A stretch of 63,557 nucleotides of DNA. Source: a bacterium ADurb.Bin236. GTDB lineage: Bacteria > UBP15 > UBA6099. Shown piece by piece: positions 1 to 8,770 of this stretch (position 1 is its first letter; each line of letters begins with the position of its first letter). The stretch lies in NCBI GenBank assembly GCA_002069885.1, contig MWCD01000016.1, positions 1 to 63,557 of the forward strand, in the 5' to 3' direction. The position numbers were made by a program, and so were the translations under genes. The notes beneath the pieces were generated by a model. It was given only the letters and a program-made list of their open reading frames with translations. It did not search any database and was not told where the DNA came from.

Positions 1-670
1 CGGCGGCCTTAAGGTCGTCGATGATGTAGTTGAGCCTGCGCTCCTGTATGCCCAGATTCGCGCGAACGTCGGATACTATGTCGATTGCGGACTGAACGGC
101 GGTGATAGCAGCTTGGGCGTTTGCCAAAGTCGTCAAATCGTCGCCAAGTCCGAGTCCCGCAGCGGATGAAAGCGACTGAATAGTCACAGTCAACTGGTAA
201 GTCCCGGCGTTGTCCGCGCCGATCTGAAGAACCTGCCCGGCGGCGTAATCGCCGTTGAAAAGATTCTTCGTGTTGAAAGTGACCGCGTCGGCTTTCCTAT
301 CTATCTCTGCGACCAAGCTCTGAAACTCGTCGTCGAGCCTAGTCATGTCCGCAGAAGTCAGAGTCGCTTCATTGGCTGCGCGGACGGCCAAGTCCCGCAT
401 CCTTAGAAGTATCTCGTGCGTCGCGGCGAGTGAACCGTCTGCGGTGCGGATCAAGTTGATCCCGTCTTCCGCGTTCTGCACTGCGGTCCTGATCCCGCCT
501 ATCTGAGCTTCCATCCCCTTGGCGATGGCCAATCCGCTCGGATCGTCCGCCGCCCAGTTGATTCTCAATCCGGATGACAGTCTCGCAAGCGATGTTTGTA
601 ATCCCAGATTCGTAAGTCTGAGATTGTTCATCCCGATTAATGAACTGATATTGGTGTTGATAACTGTCAT
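1..670 (-). CDS. Flagellin, 3' end cut by window edge
   Basis: Main filament protein of the flagellum, secreted and polymerised outside the cell. About 223 codons are visible, from the ATG at 668-670 to the window edge, with no stop. The start has a GGAGG ribosome site just upstream (in the forward text, cctcc near 680). The N-terminus MTVINTNISS, the conserved SSGLRIN stretch and the AEDGINLI region are typical of the flagellin D0/D1 helices. The usual INxAxDD motif reads RINWAADD here, with an unusual Trp. It is very close in sequence to the flagellin at 1245-2072, so the pair is a tandem duplication. The sequence passes directly from N-terminal to C-terminal conserved blocks, so no large variable D2/D3 domain is present. 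The last C-terminal helix lies outside the window. Confidence 0.93.
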   Translation of the reverse strand, partial: MTVINTNISSLIGMNNLRLTNLGLQTSLARLSSGLRINWAADDPSGLAIAKGMEAQIGGIRTAVQNAEDGINLIRTADGSLAATHEILLRMRDLAVRAANEATLTSADMTRLDDEFQSLVAEIDRKADAVTFNTKNLFNGDYAAGQVLQIGADNAGTYQLTVTIQSLSSAAGLGLGDDLTTLANAQAAITAVQSAIDIVSDVRANLGIQERRLNYIIDDLKAA

Positions 671-1244
671 AGAGCCTTACCTCCGTCCCTGTTAGGGTAA
701 GTTTGAGCCGAAAAACCGAACTTCCATATTCGGCTGGAGCGGATGCATTCCTCTCCAATCCCTCCTTAAACTGCTTATTTATCACCCCCCGATTTATTTA
801 TATGCTCTTTCATAAACTCAATATTTGGTTGCGGCCTATCACGGCATGCGAAATATGCATATAACGCCCTGACATCGAAGGATAACCAAGATGTTCCATC
901 TCGCTTTGCCCCTCTGAGCCGAATGTTTCGCAGGCCTCAAATCGACCATTTTTCCAATCTGTTTTGTCCTTAAATCTTCGCTACTGTCTCCTCCGACGCG
1001 TTTTTTTCTCCCGTAAATCTCTTTTCTCTAATATCTCGGCCATAAAAAAACCGAGAAGAATCAAACTCGCGCAACTCCTCCCGGTTAACTAATCTTAGCA
1101 ATCCGCTAGGTCGCCACCGCCACGGATGTTTGTTGATTATCTCAAGGACTCATAGCCACATCCCTTTTTTTCTAAGCTTAGTTCTAGTAATCTATGTCTT
1201 AGGCTGCCGATTTGTCCCTCTGCAGCCGATTTCGCGCTTATGCG
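671..1244. other. Intergenic region between two flagellin genes
   Basis: This 574-base stretch holds the leader of the flagellin at 1-670 (ribosome site near 678-684) and the 3' flank of the flagellin at 1245-2072. I see no convincing gene. A short inverted repeat (CTCGG...CCGAG with an A-rich loop, about 1045-1063) lacks the T-run of a good minus-strand terminator. A weak sigma-28-like -10 (6 of 8) lies at 779-786 but has no matching -35. Confidence 0.5.
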
Positions 1245-2072
1245 CTATTTCAGAAGCTGCAACACACTCTGAGGCTGAGCGTTGGCCTGAGCCAAGATTG
1301 CGGTTCCGCTCTGCTGCAGAATCTGAAGGCGGGTGAACTCGCTGATCTCCACCGCCATGTCTGCGTCATATATCCGGCTTTTTGCGGCGGAAATATTTAT
1401 GTCGGCGGCTTTCAGATCGTCTATTATGTGACCCAGACGTCTTTCCTGTATGCCCAGATTCGCGCGTATGTCGGATACTATGTCGAGCGCGGACTGAACG
1501 GCTGTGATCGCAGCTTGGGCGTTTGCCAAAGTCGTCAAATCGTCGCCAAGCCCGAGCCCCGCAGCGGATGAAAGCGACTGAATCGTCACAGTCAACTGGT
1601 AAGTCGCCGCGTTGTCCGGACCGATCTGAAGAACCTGCCCGCCGGCGAAATCGCCGTTAAAAAGGTTCTTCGTGTTGAAAGTGACCGCGTCAGCTTTCCT
1701 GTCTAACTCTGCCACCAAGCTCTGAAACTCGTTGTCGAGCCTAGTCAGATCCGCCGAAGTCAGCGTTGCTTCATTCGCCGCTCTCACCGACAGGTCTCTC
1801 ATCCTAAGAAGAATATCCTGCGTTTCGCTCAATGAGCCGTCAGCCGTGCGGATCAGGTTGATTCCGTCCTCGGCGTTCTGCACTGCAGTGCGTATTCCGC
1901 CAATCTGCGCTTCCATCCCCTTGGCGATGGCAAGCCCGCTAGGGTCGTCGGAAGCGTGGTTGATTCTAAGGCCCGAAGACAACCTTTCTAGCGACGTCTG
2001 CAACCCGAGGTTAGTCAACCTCAAGTTGTTTAAACCAATAAGTCCGGAGATGTTTGTGTTTACTACTGACAT
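1245..2072 (-). CDS. fliC: Flagellin, short form (275 aa)
   Basis: Complete flagellin. The start is set at the ATG at 2070-2072 (MSVVNTNISG) because a GGAGGA ribosome site lies 6-8 bases upstream; the open frame upstream of it is leader. N-terminal D0/D1 signature residues are present (SSGLRINHASDDPSG), as is the C-terminal heptad helix ending in SVLQLLK. At 275 residues it is essentially D0/D1 only, much shorter than enterobacterial flagellin at about 500. It is highly similar to the flagellin at 1-670. It is probably transcribed alone from the sigma-28-like promoter at 2144-2170. The gene symbol is by family; the two copies cannot be told apart functionally. Confidence 0.95.
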   Translation of the reverse strand: MSVVNTNISGLIGLNNLRLTNLGLQTSLERLSSGLRINHASDDPSGLAIAKGMEAQIGGIRTAVQNAEDGINLIRTADGSLSETQDILLRMRDLSVRAANEATLTSADLTRLDNEFQSLVAELDRKADAVTFNTKNLFNGDFAGGQVLQIGPDNAATYQLTVTIQSLSSAAGLGLGDDLTTLANAQAAITAVQSALDIVSDIRANLGIQERRLGHIIDDLKAADINISAAKSRIYDADMAVEISEFTRLQILQQSGTAILAQANAQPQSVLQLLK

Positions 2073-2143
2073 TGTGGTTTCCTCCATGATCACATTTTCG
2101 GGCATCCATGCCCTTTGAACCGCTTGCGCGATTCTCAATAACT

Positions 2144-2170
2144 TTATCGTCACCAACGAACGAAACTTGA
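2144..2170 (-). promoter_or_regulatory. Sigma-28 (FliA)-type promoter for flagellin
   Basis: On the minus strand, TCAA (2167-2170) is followed by exactly 15 bases and then GACGATAA (2144-2151). The known FliA consensus is TAAA-N15-GCCGATAA, so this matches 3 of 4 and 7 of 8 positions at the right spacing. Transcription would begin near 2137, giving a leader of about 65 bases before the flagellin ATG. Flagellin is the classic sigma-28 target, which supports the call. Confidence 0.65.
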
Positions 2171-2394
2171 GTTGTTTTTCAATTTATATAAAAACATTGT
2201 CATAAATTGCGGCGAGGCATGGTTCCACTCCTCCGCATAACCGGGCTTATACGCTAAAAAAATGGGGGACAGTCCGCCAGTTTAGAAATATCTTCTGTAT
2301 TAAAGGAATATATTTATTTTCTTTCTTGCCTAGAAGATTTTTTATGAATATTTATCGGCGCTAATTACAAATGACTAGAATATATTTATAATCA

Positions 2395-2422
2395 TTGATA
2401 ATAAATGATATCTTTATATGAT
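2395..2422 (+). promoter_or_regulatory. Sigma-70-type promoter for kinase-hsp20-lon
   Basis: TTGATA (2395-2400), a 16-base spacer and TATGAT (2417-2422) form a good housekeeping promoter, with 5 of 6 matches in each box. The start point would fall near 2429, about 76 bases before the histidine kinase ATG. I see no CIRCE-type inverted repeat, so classical HrcA control of the downstream heat-shock genes is not indicated. The rest of 2073-2504 is AT-rich divergent promoter region without a gene. Confidence 0.55.
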
Positions 2423-2504
2423 GATGGTCAGTAAGACAATTTTAGAATATAGATTAAGTTAATTTTGCCAATTTTATGTGAGCACACGTGGCGAGCGCTG
2501 ATAA

Positions 2505-4868
2505 ATGAAAAAATCTATCGCTTTTAAAATCTCTTCAACGCTTCTATTTGTTGTGCTCGTATCATCGGCAATAATGGGTTATATAAGAATAGACACCTTT
2601 AAGAACACGATGTTTGTGATGATTCAGGAACAGGGCATTCAAGACGCCTTAATGACCGCCGCAATGATGAGCGACAAGTATGAAAACGGGAAATTCGATA
2701 TCAATAAATCCAATCCTTGTATTCATTATTCGCTTCAAGCGAACGGATACATCACAAAATGCTCTATAGTTGATAAAAACTCTGAATATTTATATGAATC
2801 AGGACAGAATTCTGGAGACTCTAGGCTCCATTTCCCTCAAGCTGAAAAAGCGTTGAAGATTTGGCAGAAAGGCGGTTCCGAGCCATTCCATTTATGGATG
2901 TCCGGAGCCGACGGAAAAAGTTACAATCTACGAATCCTCGCTCCGATAATAAAAGACGATTCCTACATAGGCTCGGTTGAGCTTCTCCTGTCGACGTCCC
3001 GTTTCTGCCATTCCGTTATGGACCTGTGGAAAAGATACGCCGCGGTGATTTTTATTTTAATGGTTGCCATCATGGGCCTGTTTGTAATTCTAATACGACG
3101 GGCATTAAAGCCTCTAAAGCTTCTTGACAAAGCCATCGAGAGCCTGAACGCGGGAGACAAGACGGAAAAGCTCAGTATTCATTCCGGAGACGAAATCGAG
3201 TCTCTAGCTGCTAATATAGACAACCTGATGGACAACTGGCAGAAGTTGATCGGAGAACGCGAACAACAGAGAAACGAAGCTCTATCACAGAGCCGATTCA
3301 ATGACGCGGTGGTTCAGAACATCGCCAACGGCATAGTCGTTTTAGACAATGCCGGACGAATGGTTAAGATCAATAAGTCTGCTGAAGCAGTCTTAGGTTT
3401 CCGCGTTGATGATATCTTGAACAAACCCTTTGATGAACTTTTTCCCGGATGGGAAGGAGAAGACTGCGCTCGCGTTCTAAAAACCGTTCTCAGCAAAGGC
3501 GAGCCTTATTCCAACGAACGCGTTTATTTCCAATCCCCTTTCAATAATCGCGAAGTAGTCTTCAATATCAACATTAGGCCGTTTTTTGACAACAACAATC
3601 ACCTTCAGGGAGCAATCGCTCTTTTTGAGTTTCTTACGGATAAGGTGATATTAGAAGAACACCTTTTAAGAACAAATGAGGAATTGAAACGAGCGAACCA
3701 GATAAAATCCGATTTCCTTTCCACTGTGTCCCACGAGCTTAGAACCCCCCTTACTCTGATAAAAATGTATACTTCCATGCTTGAAGATAAAAAACTGGGG
3801 GAAATGAATGAGAAGCAGGCAAAAGCGGTAGAGGTAATGAGCAGAAGGTGTAAAAATCTCAACGACCTCATAGACGACCTGCTGGATTTGTCCCGCATTG
3901 AATCAAGAAGGATGGAGTTAAATTTGGAGGCTGTCTCTCTTAAATCGATACTTAATGAGATTCAGTCGATATTCCTGCCGAGGATAAATTCTGAAAGAAT
4001 ACTCTTTTCTGTTGCAGCAGACCCGGACATGCCCGATGTTTTGTGCGACCGCGACAAGATCGTTCGCGCGCTGAACAACCTTGTGGAAAATGCCGTCAAG
4101 TTTACTGAGAGCGGAAGCATAGAGATATGGGCCGCGCCGGACGAAACCACTCCGGCAATGGCTCGGATATGCGTCAAGGACACCGGGAGAGGCATCCCGG
4201 AAGAGCAGCAGGAACAGGTGTTCGAAAAATTTTATCAGGTCGACGGCTCAAATGACCGCCGCTTTGGTGGAATCGGTCTAGGTCTGTCGATAGCGCGGGA
4301 CATAATTATCCTTCACGGCGGTCACCTGTGGCTGCAAAAAAGCAAAGAGGGAGAAGGCAGTTTATTCTGCTTCGCAATCCCTTTCCACACGGGAGTCAAA
4401 GACGCGCTAAATGAGCGTGGCCAAAACGGAGACGAAAAAACCGCGTCTGAGAAGGAACTTGTTTTAACAGAATCGTCTCAGCGAGACCCGCTTCAGAAAG
4501 CCGCCGTCCTCATTATCGACGACGACCCGGACTTTGTTGACGTGATGAAAGACATTCTTGAGGATGACGGCTTCGAGGTTTCCACATCTTCGACCGGCGC
4601 GGACGCCTTCCCTGTTCTTTTCTCCGGTAAAATATTTGATGTTATATTGCTCGACGTGGCGATGCCCGGCATGACAGGATACGAAGTATGCCGCGCGCTC
4701 AAGACATTTGAAACGACTAAGGACATACCTGTCGTCATGTTAACCGCCGCCGGTCAGTCCGAACAAGTTTCGGCTGGGTTTGAGGCAGGCGCGGCAAGCT
4801 ACCTTGTTAAACCTTTCGATCTGAGCAACTTCAGAAAAACTCTCGACAGAGTTTTAGGAGGGAAATAA
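2505..4868 (+). CDS. Membrane hybrid sensor histidine kinase with C-terminal receiver
   Basis: Signal-transducing kinase of 787 residues. Order: TM1 (about 9-26), extracytoplasmic sensor region (27-177), TM2 (178-198), HAMP (199-250), PAS (about 262-375), HisKA with phospho-His410 in VSHELRTP, HATPase (N-box around Asn528, DTGRG at 559-563, GIGLGLS at 589-595), and a receiver domain from about 665. The receiver has acidic Asp672-674, phospho-acceptor Asp717, Thr747 and Lys769, so all key residues are intact. A hybrid kinase normally passes phosphate on to a phosphotransfer protein or regulator; none is adjacent. The stop is one base from the hsp20 ATG, so it is tightly linked to hsp20 and lon. 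Confidence 0.92.
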   Translation: MKKSIAFKISSTLLFVVLVSSAIMGYIRIDTFKNTMFVMIQEQGIQDALMTAAMMSDKYENGKFDINKSNPCIHYSLQANGYITKCSIVDKNSEYLYESGQNSGDSRLHFPQAEKALKIWQKGGSEPFHLWMSGADGKSYNLRILAPIIKDDSYIGSVELLLSTSRFCHSVMDLWKRYAAVIFILMVAIMGLFVILIRRALKPLKLLDKAIESLNAGDKTEKLSIHSGDEIESLAANIDNLMDNWQKLIGEREQQRNEALSQSRFNDAVVQNIANGIVVLDNAGRMVKINKSAEAVLGFRVDDILNKPFDELFPGWEGEDCARVLKTVLSKGEPYSNERVYFQSPFNNREVVFNINIRPFFDNNNHLQGAIALFEFLTDKVILEEHLLRTNEELKRANQIKSDFLSTVSHELRTPLTLIKMYTSMLEDKKLGEMNEKQAKAVEVMSRRCKNLNDLIDDLLDLSRIESRRMELNLEAVSLKSILNEIQSIFLPRINSERILFSVAADPDMPDVLCDRDKIVRALNNLVENAVKFTESGSIEIWAAPDETTPAMARICVKDTGRGIPEEQQEQVFEKFYQVDGSNDRRFGGIGLGLSIARDIIILHGGHLWLQKSKEGEGSLFCFAIPFHTGVKDALNERGQNGDEKTASEKELVLTESSQRDPLQKAAVLIIDDDPDFVDVMKDILEDDGFEVSTSSTGADAFPVLFSGKIFDVILLDVAMPGMTGYEVCRALKTFETTKDIPVVMLTAAGQSEQVSAGFEAGAASYLVKPFDLSNFRKTLDRVLGGK

Positions 4869-4869
4869 G

Positions 4870-5268
4870 ATGTTCGGCGACGACCCTTTCGACCAAAAAA
4901 ACTCAAACGGCTCACCAACTTCTCTTTTCCCTGACTTTTCACAATATGCGCCTCATGGCGTTCATTGGATACCGCCTATTGATTTTTATGAAACCGATTC
5001 CGAAGTTGTGGTAATAGCAGAGGTCCCCGGCGTCAAACCTGAAGATATTTCCATATCTTTCGATAAGGGCAAGCTGACAATAAAGGGGGTTAAGAGCCGG
5101 GTTTCCAGCATGCGCGGCCTGAGTTATTACTGTTTTGAAAGAACTTTCGGGAGTTTCGTGAGAACATTCCCTGTGGTTTCCCCGGTGCATAAGAGTAAAA
5201 TCGCCGCGACTTTCGACAACGGGACTCTCACCATTAAGTTGCCGAAGAAAAAAACTGAGAGAGCTTAA
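4870..5268 (+). CDS. Small heat-shock protein, Hsp20/alpha-crystallin family
   Basis: ATP-independent holdase chaperone of 132 residues. The alpha-crystallin domain runs from about residue 35 to 130, with the family features AEVPGVKPEDISI in the first strands and FDNGTLTIKLPK near the end. The N-terminal arm is short and the C-terminal tail has no clear IxI motif, so large oligomers may be less stable; that last point is inference. The GGAGG of its ribosome site lies within the last codons of the kinase gene. Only 4 bases separate its stop from the lon ATG, so it should be co-translated with lon. Confidence 0.93.
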   Translation: MFGDDPFDQKNSNGSPTSLFPDFSQYAPHGVHWIPPIDFYETDSEVVVIAEVPGVKPEDISISFDKGKLTIKGVKSRVSSMRGLSYYCFERTFGSFVRTFPVVSPVHKSKIAATFDNGTLTIKLPKKKTERA

Positions 5269-5272
5269 AACT

Positions 5273-7675
5273 ATGAGCGACGACTCTTCAAACAGAGAAG
5301 ATTTTAAAGAAATCCCTGAAACAATGCCAGTGATTCCGTTGATCGGAACCATGATTTATCCGTTCATGGTCGTTCCGTATTTCGTTCAGGGCGAGAATAA
5401 CGAAAAAGCGGTGGACGCCGCGATGGAAAACGACCACTACATATTTGCCGCAAGCGTAAGAAATTCAAGCTCCTTAAATAAAACGCCCGCAAAAGAAGAC
5501 CTCTTTGAGGTTGGCGCGGTAGCTTCGATAATAAGGCTGATGCGGGTTCCGTCGGGCGGCATAAAAATCCTTGCGCAGGGACTTTTTAGAGCAAAAGCGT
5601 CTTCGCTGACCGATCACCCTTCGGGCTTCATCACAGCGAACGTTGAGCTTATTGAAGAATCTCCTGTCGAACCTTCCCCGGAACTGGAAGCTTTAATCAG
5701 AATCGTAAGGGAACAGGTCCGCCGCGCGGTGAACTTGGGAAAACCTCTGCCTGAAGAATTCGTCCTGATGATCAATAAAATGGGCGAACCGGGCAAACTC
5801 GCCGACTTAATTTCATCCGCTTTCGACCTAAGCCCTGAAGAGTCTCAGTCGGCGCTAGAAGAATTCGACCCGCAGAAAAGACTCGCTTTCGTCTCTAAAG
5901 CGATAACGCGGGAACTTGAAATCCTTGAGATCCAGAACAAGATTAAAACAAATGTGCAGTCGGAAATGGAAGACAATCAAAAAAAGTACGTTTTGAAAGA
6001 ACAGCTCAAAGCGATACAGAAAGAATTGGGACAGGATGATCCGCGCAAATCCGAAATCGACGAGCTTCGCAGAGCGATTTCTGAAGCAAAGATGTTCGAT
6101 ACCGCTGAAAAGCAATCTCTAAAAGAACTCGAACGTCTTGAAAGAATGCATCCCGACGCGGCGGAGGCCAACGTAATCCGCACATATATCGACTGGATGC
6201 TGGCTTTGCCGTGGAACAAATCCACAAAAGACAGGATAGACCTCGACCGGGCGCGAAAAATCCTTGATACAGACCATTACGGTTTGGAAAAAGTGAAAGA
6301 CAGGATAATAGAGGCTCTCGCGGTCCGGAAATTGAAGCCGGACGCAAGAAGCCCGATAATCTGTTTTGTGGGGCCTCCGGGAGTGGGAAAAACATCTCTA
6401 GGCCAATCAATAGCGCGCGCCATAGGACGCAGCTTCGTCAGGTTTTCAGTCGGCGGCGTGAGAGACGAGGCCGAGATTCGAGGCCATCGGCGCACTTATG
6501 TGGGGGCCCTCCCCGGTCGAATTGTCAACGGTTTGAAGACCGCCGGCTCGAAAAACCCTGTCTTCATGATCGATGAAATAGACAAAATCGGCTCCGACTA
6601 CAGAGGAGACCCATCGTCAGCGCTACTCGAAGTGCTCGATCCCGAACAAAACAACTCCTTCGCCGATCACTACCTTGATGTCCCCTTTGATCTTTCTCAA
6701 GTCATGTTCATAACGACAGCCAACATCTTGGACACCATTCCCGGCCCGCTGCGCGACAGGATGGAAGTGATACACATTCACGGCTACACCGAGGATGAAA
6801 AGCTTAACATAGCCGTCAGATATCTTATTCCGCGACAGTGCGAAGCTTCGGGGCTGGACAATAAAAAAGTCAGGTTCCTCAAGCATGCCGTACAGAGCAT
6901 AATCGGAGGATACACTCGAGAGGCCGGCGTCAGGAATCTAGAGAGAGAAATAGGAAAAATATGCAGAAAAATCGCGACAAGAGTCGCTAAAGGGTCAAGA
7001 ATAAAATCTTTCACAGTCGCCGCAAGCGATGTGGTCAAATACCTCGGCCCCCCGCGAGCCGAAATATCGTCCCGCAGAAAACACGACCAGATAGGAGTCG
7101 TCAACGGATTGGCATGGACGCCTTCCGGCGGCGAGACGCTCACAATCGAAGCGATCGTTATGGACGGCAAAGGAAAACTGACTCTGACAGGCCAGCTTGG
7201 AGATATTATGAAGGAGTCCGCCCAAGCCGCTTTAAGCTACGCTCGCAGCAGAGCGAACGACTTCGGATTCGCCCCCGACACCGTCGATAAAAAAGACATC
7301 CACATCCATGTGCCTGCGGGAGCGATACCGAAAGACGGCCCGTCAGCGGGAGTGGCAATGTTCACCGCGCTGCTTTCGGCTTTCACAAGAAACCCTGTCC
7401 GCCGCGACGTTGCTATGACCGGAGAGATTTCTCTTCGCGGAGCCGTTTTGCCCATCGGCGGACTTAAACAGAAGCTTCTTGCCGCGCGAAGAGAGGGCAT
7501 CAAAACCATTCTGGTTCCTTTGTCGAACAAAAATGATATTTCAGACATGGATTCCCGAGATATCGGATCCTTAGAGATTAAATATCTGGAATTCGTGGAT
7601 GATATTCTTCCTTATGTGTTCAGGGATGGCGGAGCGAAAACAACAAATCAGCGAAAAATAAGGCTACCGTCTTAA
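5273..7675 (+). CDS. lon: ATP-dependent Lon protease
   Basis: Cytoplasmic protease of 800 residues that degrades misfolded and regulatory proteins, close to the usual LonA length (E. coli 784). Order: N-terminal substrate-binding LAN domain (about 15-210), coiled linker, AAA+ module with Walker A GPPGVGKTS near 365-373 and Walker B FMIDEIDK, then a Ser-Lys protease domain. The catalytic pair is Ser691 (PKDGPSAG) and Lys734, 43 residues apart as in E. coli Lon. It ends the kinase-hsp20-lon transcript. The pairing with Hsp20 fits refolding or disposal of damaged protein, and the upstream kinase suggests linked stress sensing. Confidence 0.97.
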   Translation: MSDDSSNREDFKEIPETMPVIPLIGTMIYPFMVVPYFVQGENNEKAVDAAMENDHYIFAASVRNSSSLNKTPAKEDLFEVGAVASIIRLMRVPSGGIKILAQGLFRAKASSLTDHPSGFITANVELIEESPVEPSPELEALIRIVREQVRRAVNLGKPLPEEFVLMINKMGEPGKLADLISSAFDLSPEESQSALEEFDPQKRLAFVSKAITRELEILEIQNKIKTNVQSEMEDNQKKYVLKEQLKAIQKELGQDDPRKSEIDELRRAISEAKMFDTAEKQSLKELERLERMHPDAAEANVIRTYIDWMLALPWNKSTKDRIDLDRARKILDTDHYGLEKVKDRIIEALAVRKLKPDARSPIICFVGPPGVGKTSLGQSIARAIGRSFVRFSVGGVRDEAEIRGHRRTYVGALPGRIVNGLKTAGSKNPVFMIDEIDKIGSDYRGDPSSALLEVLDPEQNNSFADHYLDVPFDLSQVMFITTANILDTIPGPLRDRMEVIHIHGYTEDEKLNIAVRYLIPRQCEASGLDNKKVRFLKHAVQSIIGGYTREAGVRNLEREIGKICRKIATRVAKGSRIKSFTVAASDVVKYLGPPRAEISSRRKHDQIGVVNGLAWTPSGGETLTIEAIVMDGKGKLTLTGQLGDIMKESAQAALSYARSRANDFGFAPDTVDKKDIHIHVPAGAIPKDGPSAGVAMFTALLSAFTRNPVRRDVAMTGEISLRGAVLPIGGLKQKLLAARREGIKTILVPLSNKNDISDMDSRDIGSLEIKYLEFVDDILPYVFRDGGAKTTNQRKIRLPS

Positions 7676-7737
7676 AACCGAAAAAAGCAAAAAACTGAAC
7701 CGGACAAGTTGCGCTTTCCGTATAGGGTTGCCTCTGA

Positions 7738-8232
7738 TTACAATCTTATGATTTCCCCTGTGACTCTTTTTCCATTCAGCGTCAGGATGCCCACAGAAAA
7801 AAACGGAGCGAACCGACGGTCTGTCGGAGAACCCGGGTTGAACATGAGCGCGCCCGCCACGGAACTGTTGAAAGGCTGATGAGAATGCCCGAAAACCACG
7901 CACGAGACTGATTCGTCGAACAGGTTCCGCGCCCGAAGAGGCAAATCTCCCGGGGCGCCCCAGCCGTGGATAAGACCTATCTTAATATTTCCGATTTCAA
8001 TGATTCGCTTGTCTGGAAGATTTGCGGATTCGCCGCTATCCATATTCCCGCGCACGGCCTTTACAGGGGCGACAACCTCCAACTCGTCGAGAACGCTCAT
8101 ATCCACAATGTCCCCTGCGTGCAGAATCATATCCACGCCGGCAAAAGCGGCGACCACTCTCGAAGGGAGCGCTCTGGCCGCCGCCGGCACGTGAGTGTCT
8201 GAAATCACGCCTATATTCTTCATCCTATTCAT
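7738..8232 (-). CDS. YfcE/MJ0936-type metallophosphoesterase
   Basis: Calcineurin-like phosphoesterase of 164 residues, a two-metal enzyme cleaving phosphomono- or diesters. All family motifs are in order: Asp12/His14 (SDTH), Asp41 (HAGD), Asn63 (RGNMD), His89 (IHG) and GHSH at 115-118. In family members these bind Mn or similar metals and act on small phosphodiesters; the true substrate is not predictable. It overlaps the upstream PLD-like gene by 8 bases. A second in-frame ATG at 8223 is an alternative start. It converges with lon, with no strong terminator visible in the 62-base gap. Confidence 0.88.
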   Translation of the reverse strand: MNRMKNIGVISDTHVPAAARALPSRVVAAFAGVDMILHAGDIVDMSVLDELEVVAPVKAVRGNMDSGESANLPDKRIIEIGNIKIGLIHGWGAPGDLPLRARNLFDESVSCVVFGHSHQPFNSSVAGALMFNPGSPTDRRFAPFFSVGILTLNGKRVTGEIIRL

Positions 8233-8770
8233 TCCGCCCGAACGGCGACTCCAGAGGAACCGGACACTGTCGTTTTCTGCCGCATTTTCGGCACATCTCT
8301 CCTGTCCATATCCGATCGAATTTGTCCGCCACAGTATCCATTATGCCGTCTTCATCCGTTAGAATGCCCATCTCGAAATTCCTTCTTGTCTGCCCTTTCA
8401 TGCCCAAACCCGCGCCGGTGAAATTGGCGCTCCCCATATACAACAGCTTGCTGTCCACCAACACGCATTTGAAATGAGTGCGGACGCATCTGCGCATATC
8501 GAAGAAACGGGAAAAATCGGGAGAAGCTCCGGCCTTCAATTCGTGAAGGATAGAGCCTGACGGCACGCCTGAATGCAGCAACCTCACGGCAACGCGCCGC
8601 GAAGCAAGCTCCTTAAAAAAATCCATTGAGGATTCAACTTCATTCTCGTTGACCGACATCATGAGGTTCTTTACGTTGGCTGTGGCGATCCACACCGAAT
8701 GCCGCGCGCGCCTAAGCCCGCGCTCTATCACTTCGCTGTAGACCTCGTCATCCCGAAGAAGCTTCAGCAT
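8225..8770 (-). CDS. Single-HKD phospholipase D-like protein
   Basis: PLD-superfamily protein of 181 residues. One HKD motif is visible: His99, Lys101 and Asp106 (HFKCVLVD), followed by the typical GSANFTGAG. Single-motif members such as Nuc endonucleases work as homodimers, so a nuclease or phosphodiesterase role is likely; this is inference from the family. The C-terminus has a small Cys cluster (Cys160, 163, 169), which could bind a metal. It overlaps tatD by 23 bases and the phosphoesterase by 8, so the three should be made together. No signal peptide is seen, so it is probably cytoplasmic. Confidence 0.82.
   Translation of the reverse strand: MLKLLRDDEVYSEVIERGLRRARHSVWIATANVKNLMMSVNENEVESSMDFFKELASRRVAVRLLHSGVPSGSILHELKAGASPDFSRFFDMRRCVRTHFKCVLVDSKLLYMGSANFTGAGLGMKGQTRRNFEMGILTDEDGIMDTVADKFDRIWTGEMCRKCGRKRQCPVPLESPFGRNE

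Noticed and set aside
369-785. Open minus-strand frame of 138 residues overlapping flagellin start
   Set aside because: It is in another frame than the flagellin and is Arg/Asp-rich with no family features; the flagellin frame has a strong ribosome site.
2352-2359. Perfect sigma-28 -10 sequence (GCCGATAA on the minus strand)
   Set aside because: It lies 280 bases from the flagellin ATG and has no TAAA-type -35 at the right distance; the promoter at 2144-2170 fits better.
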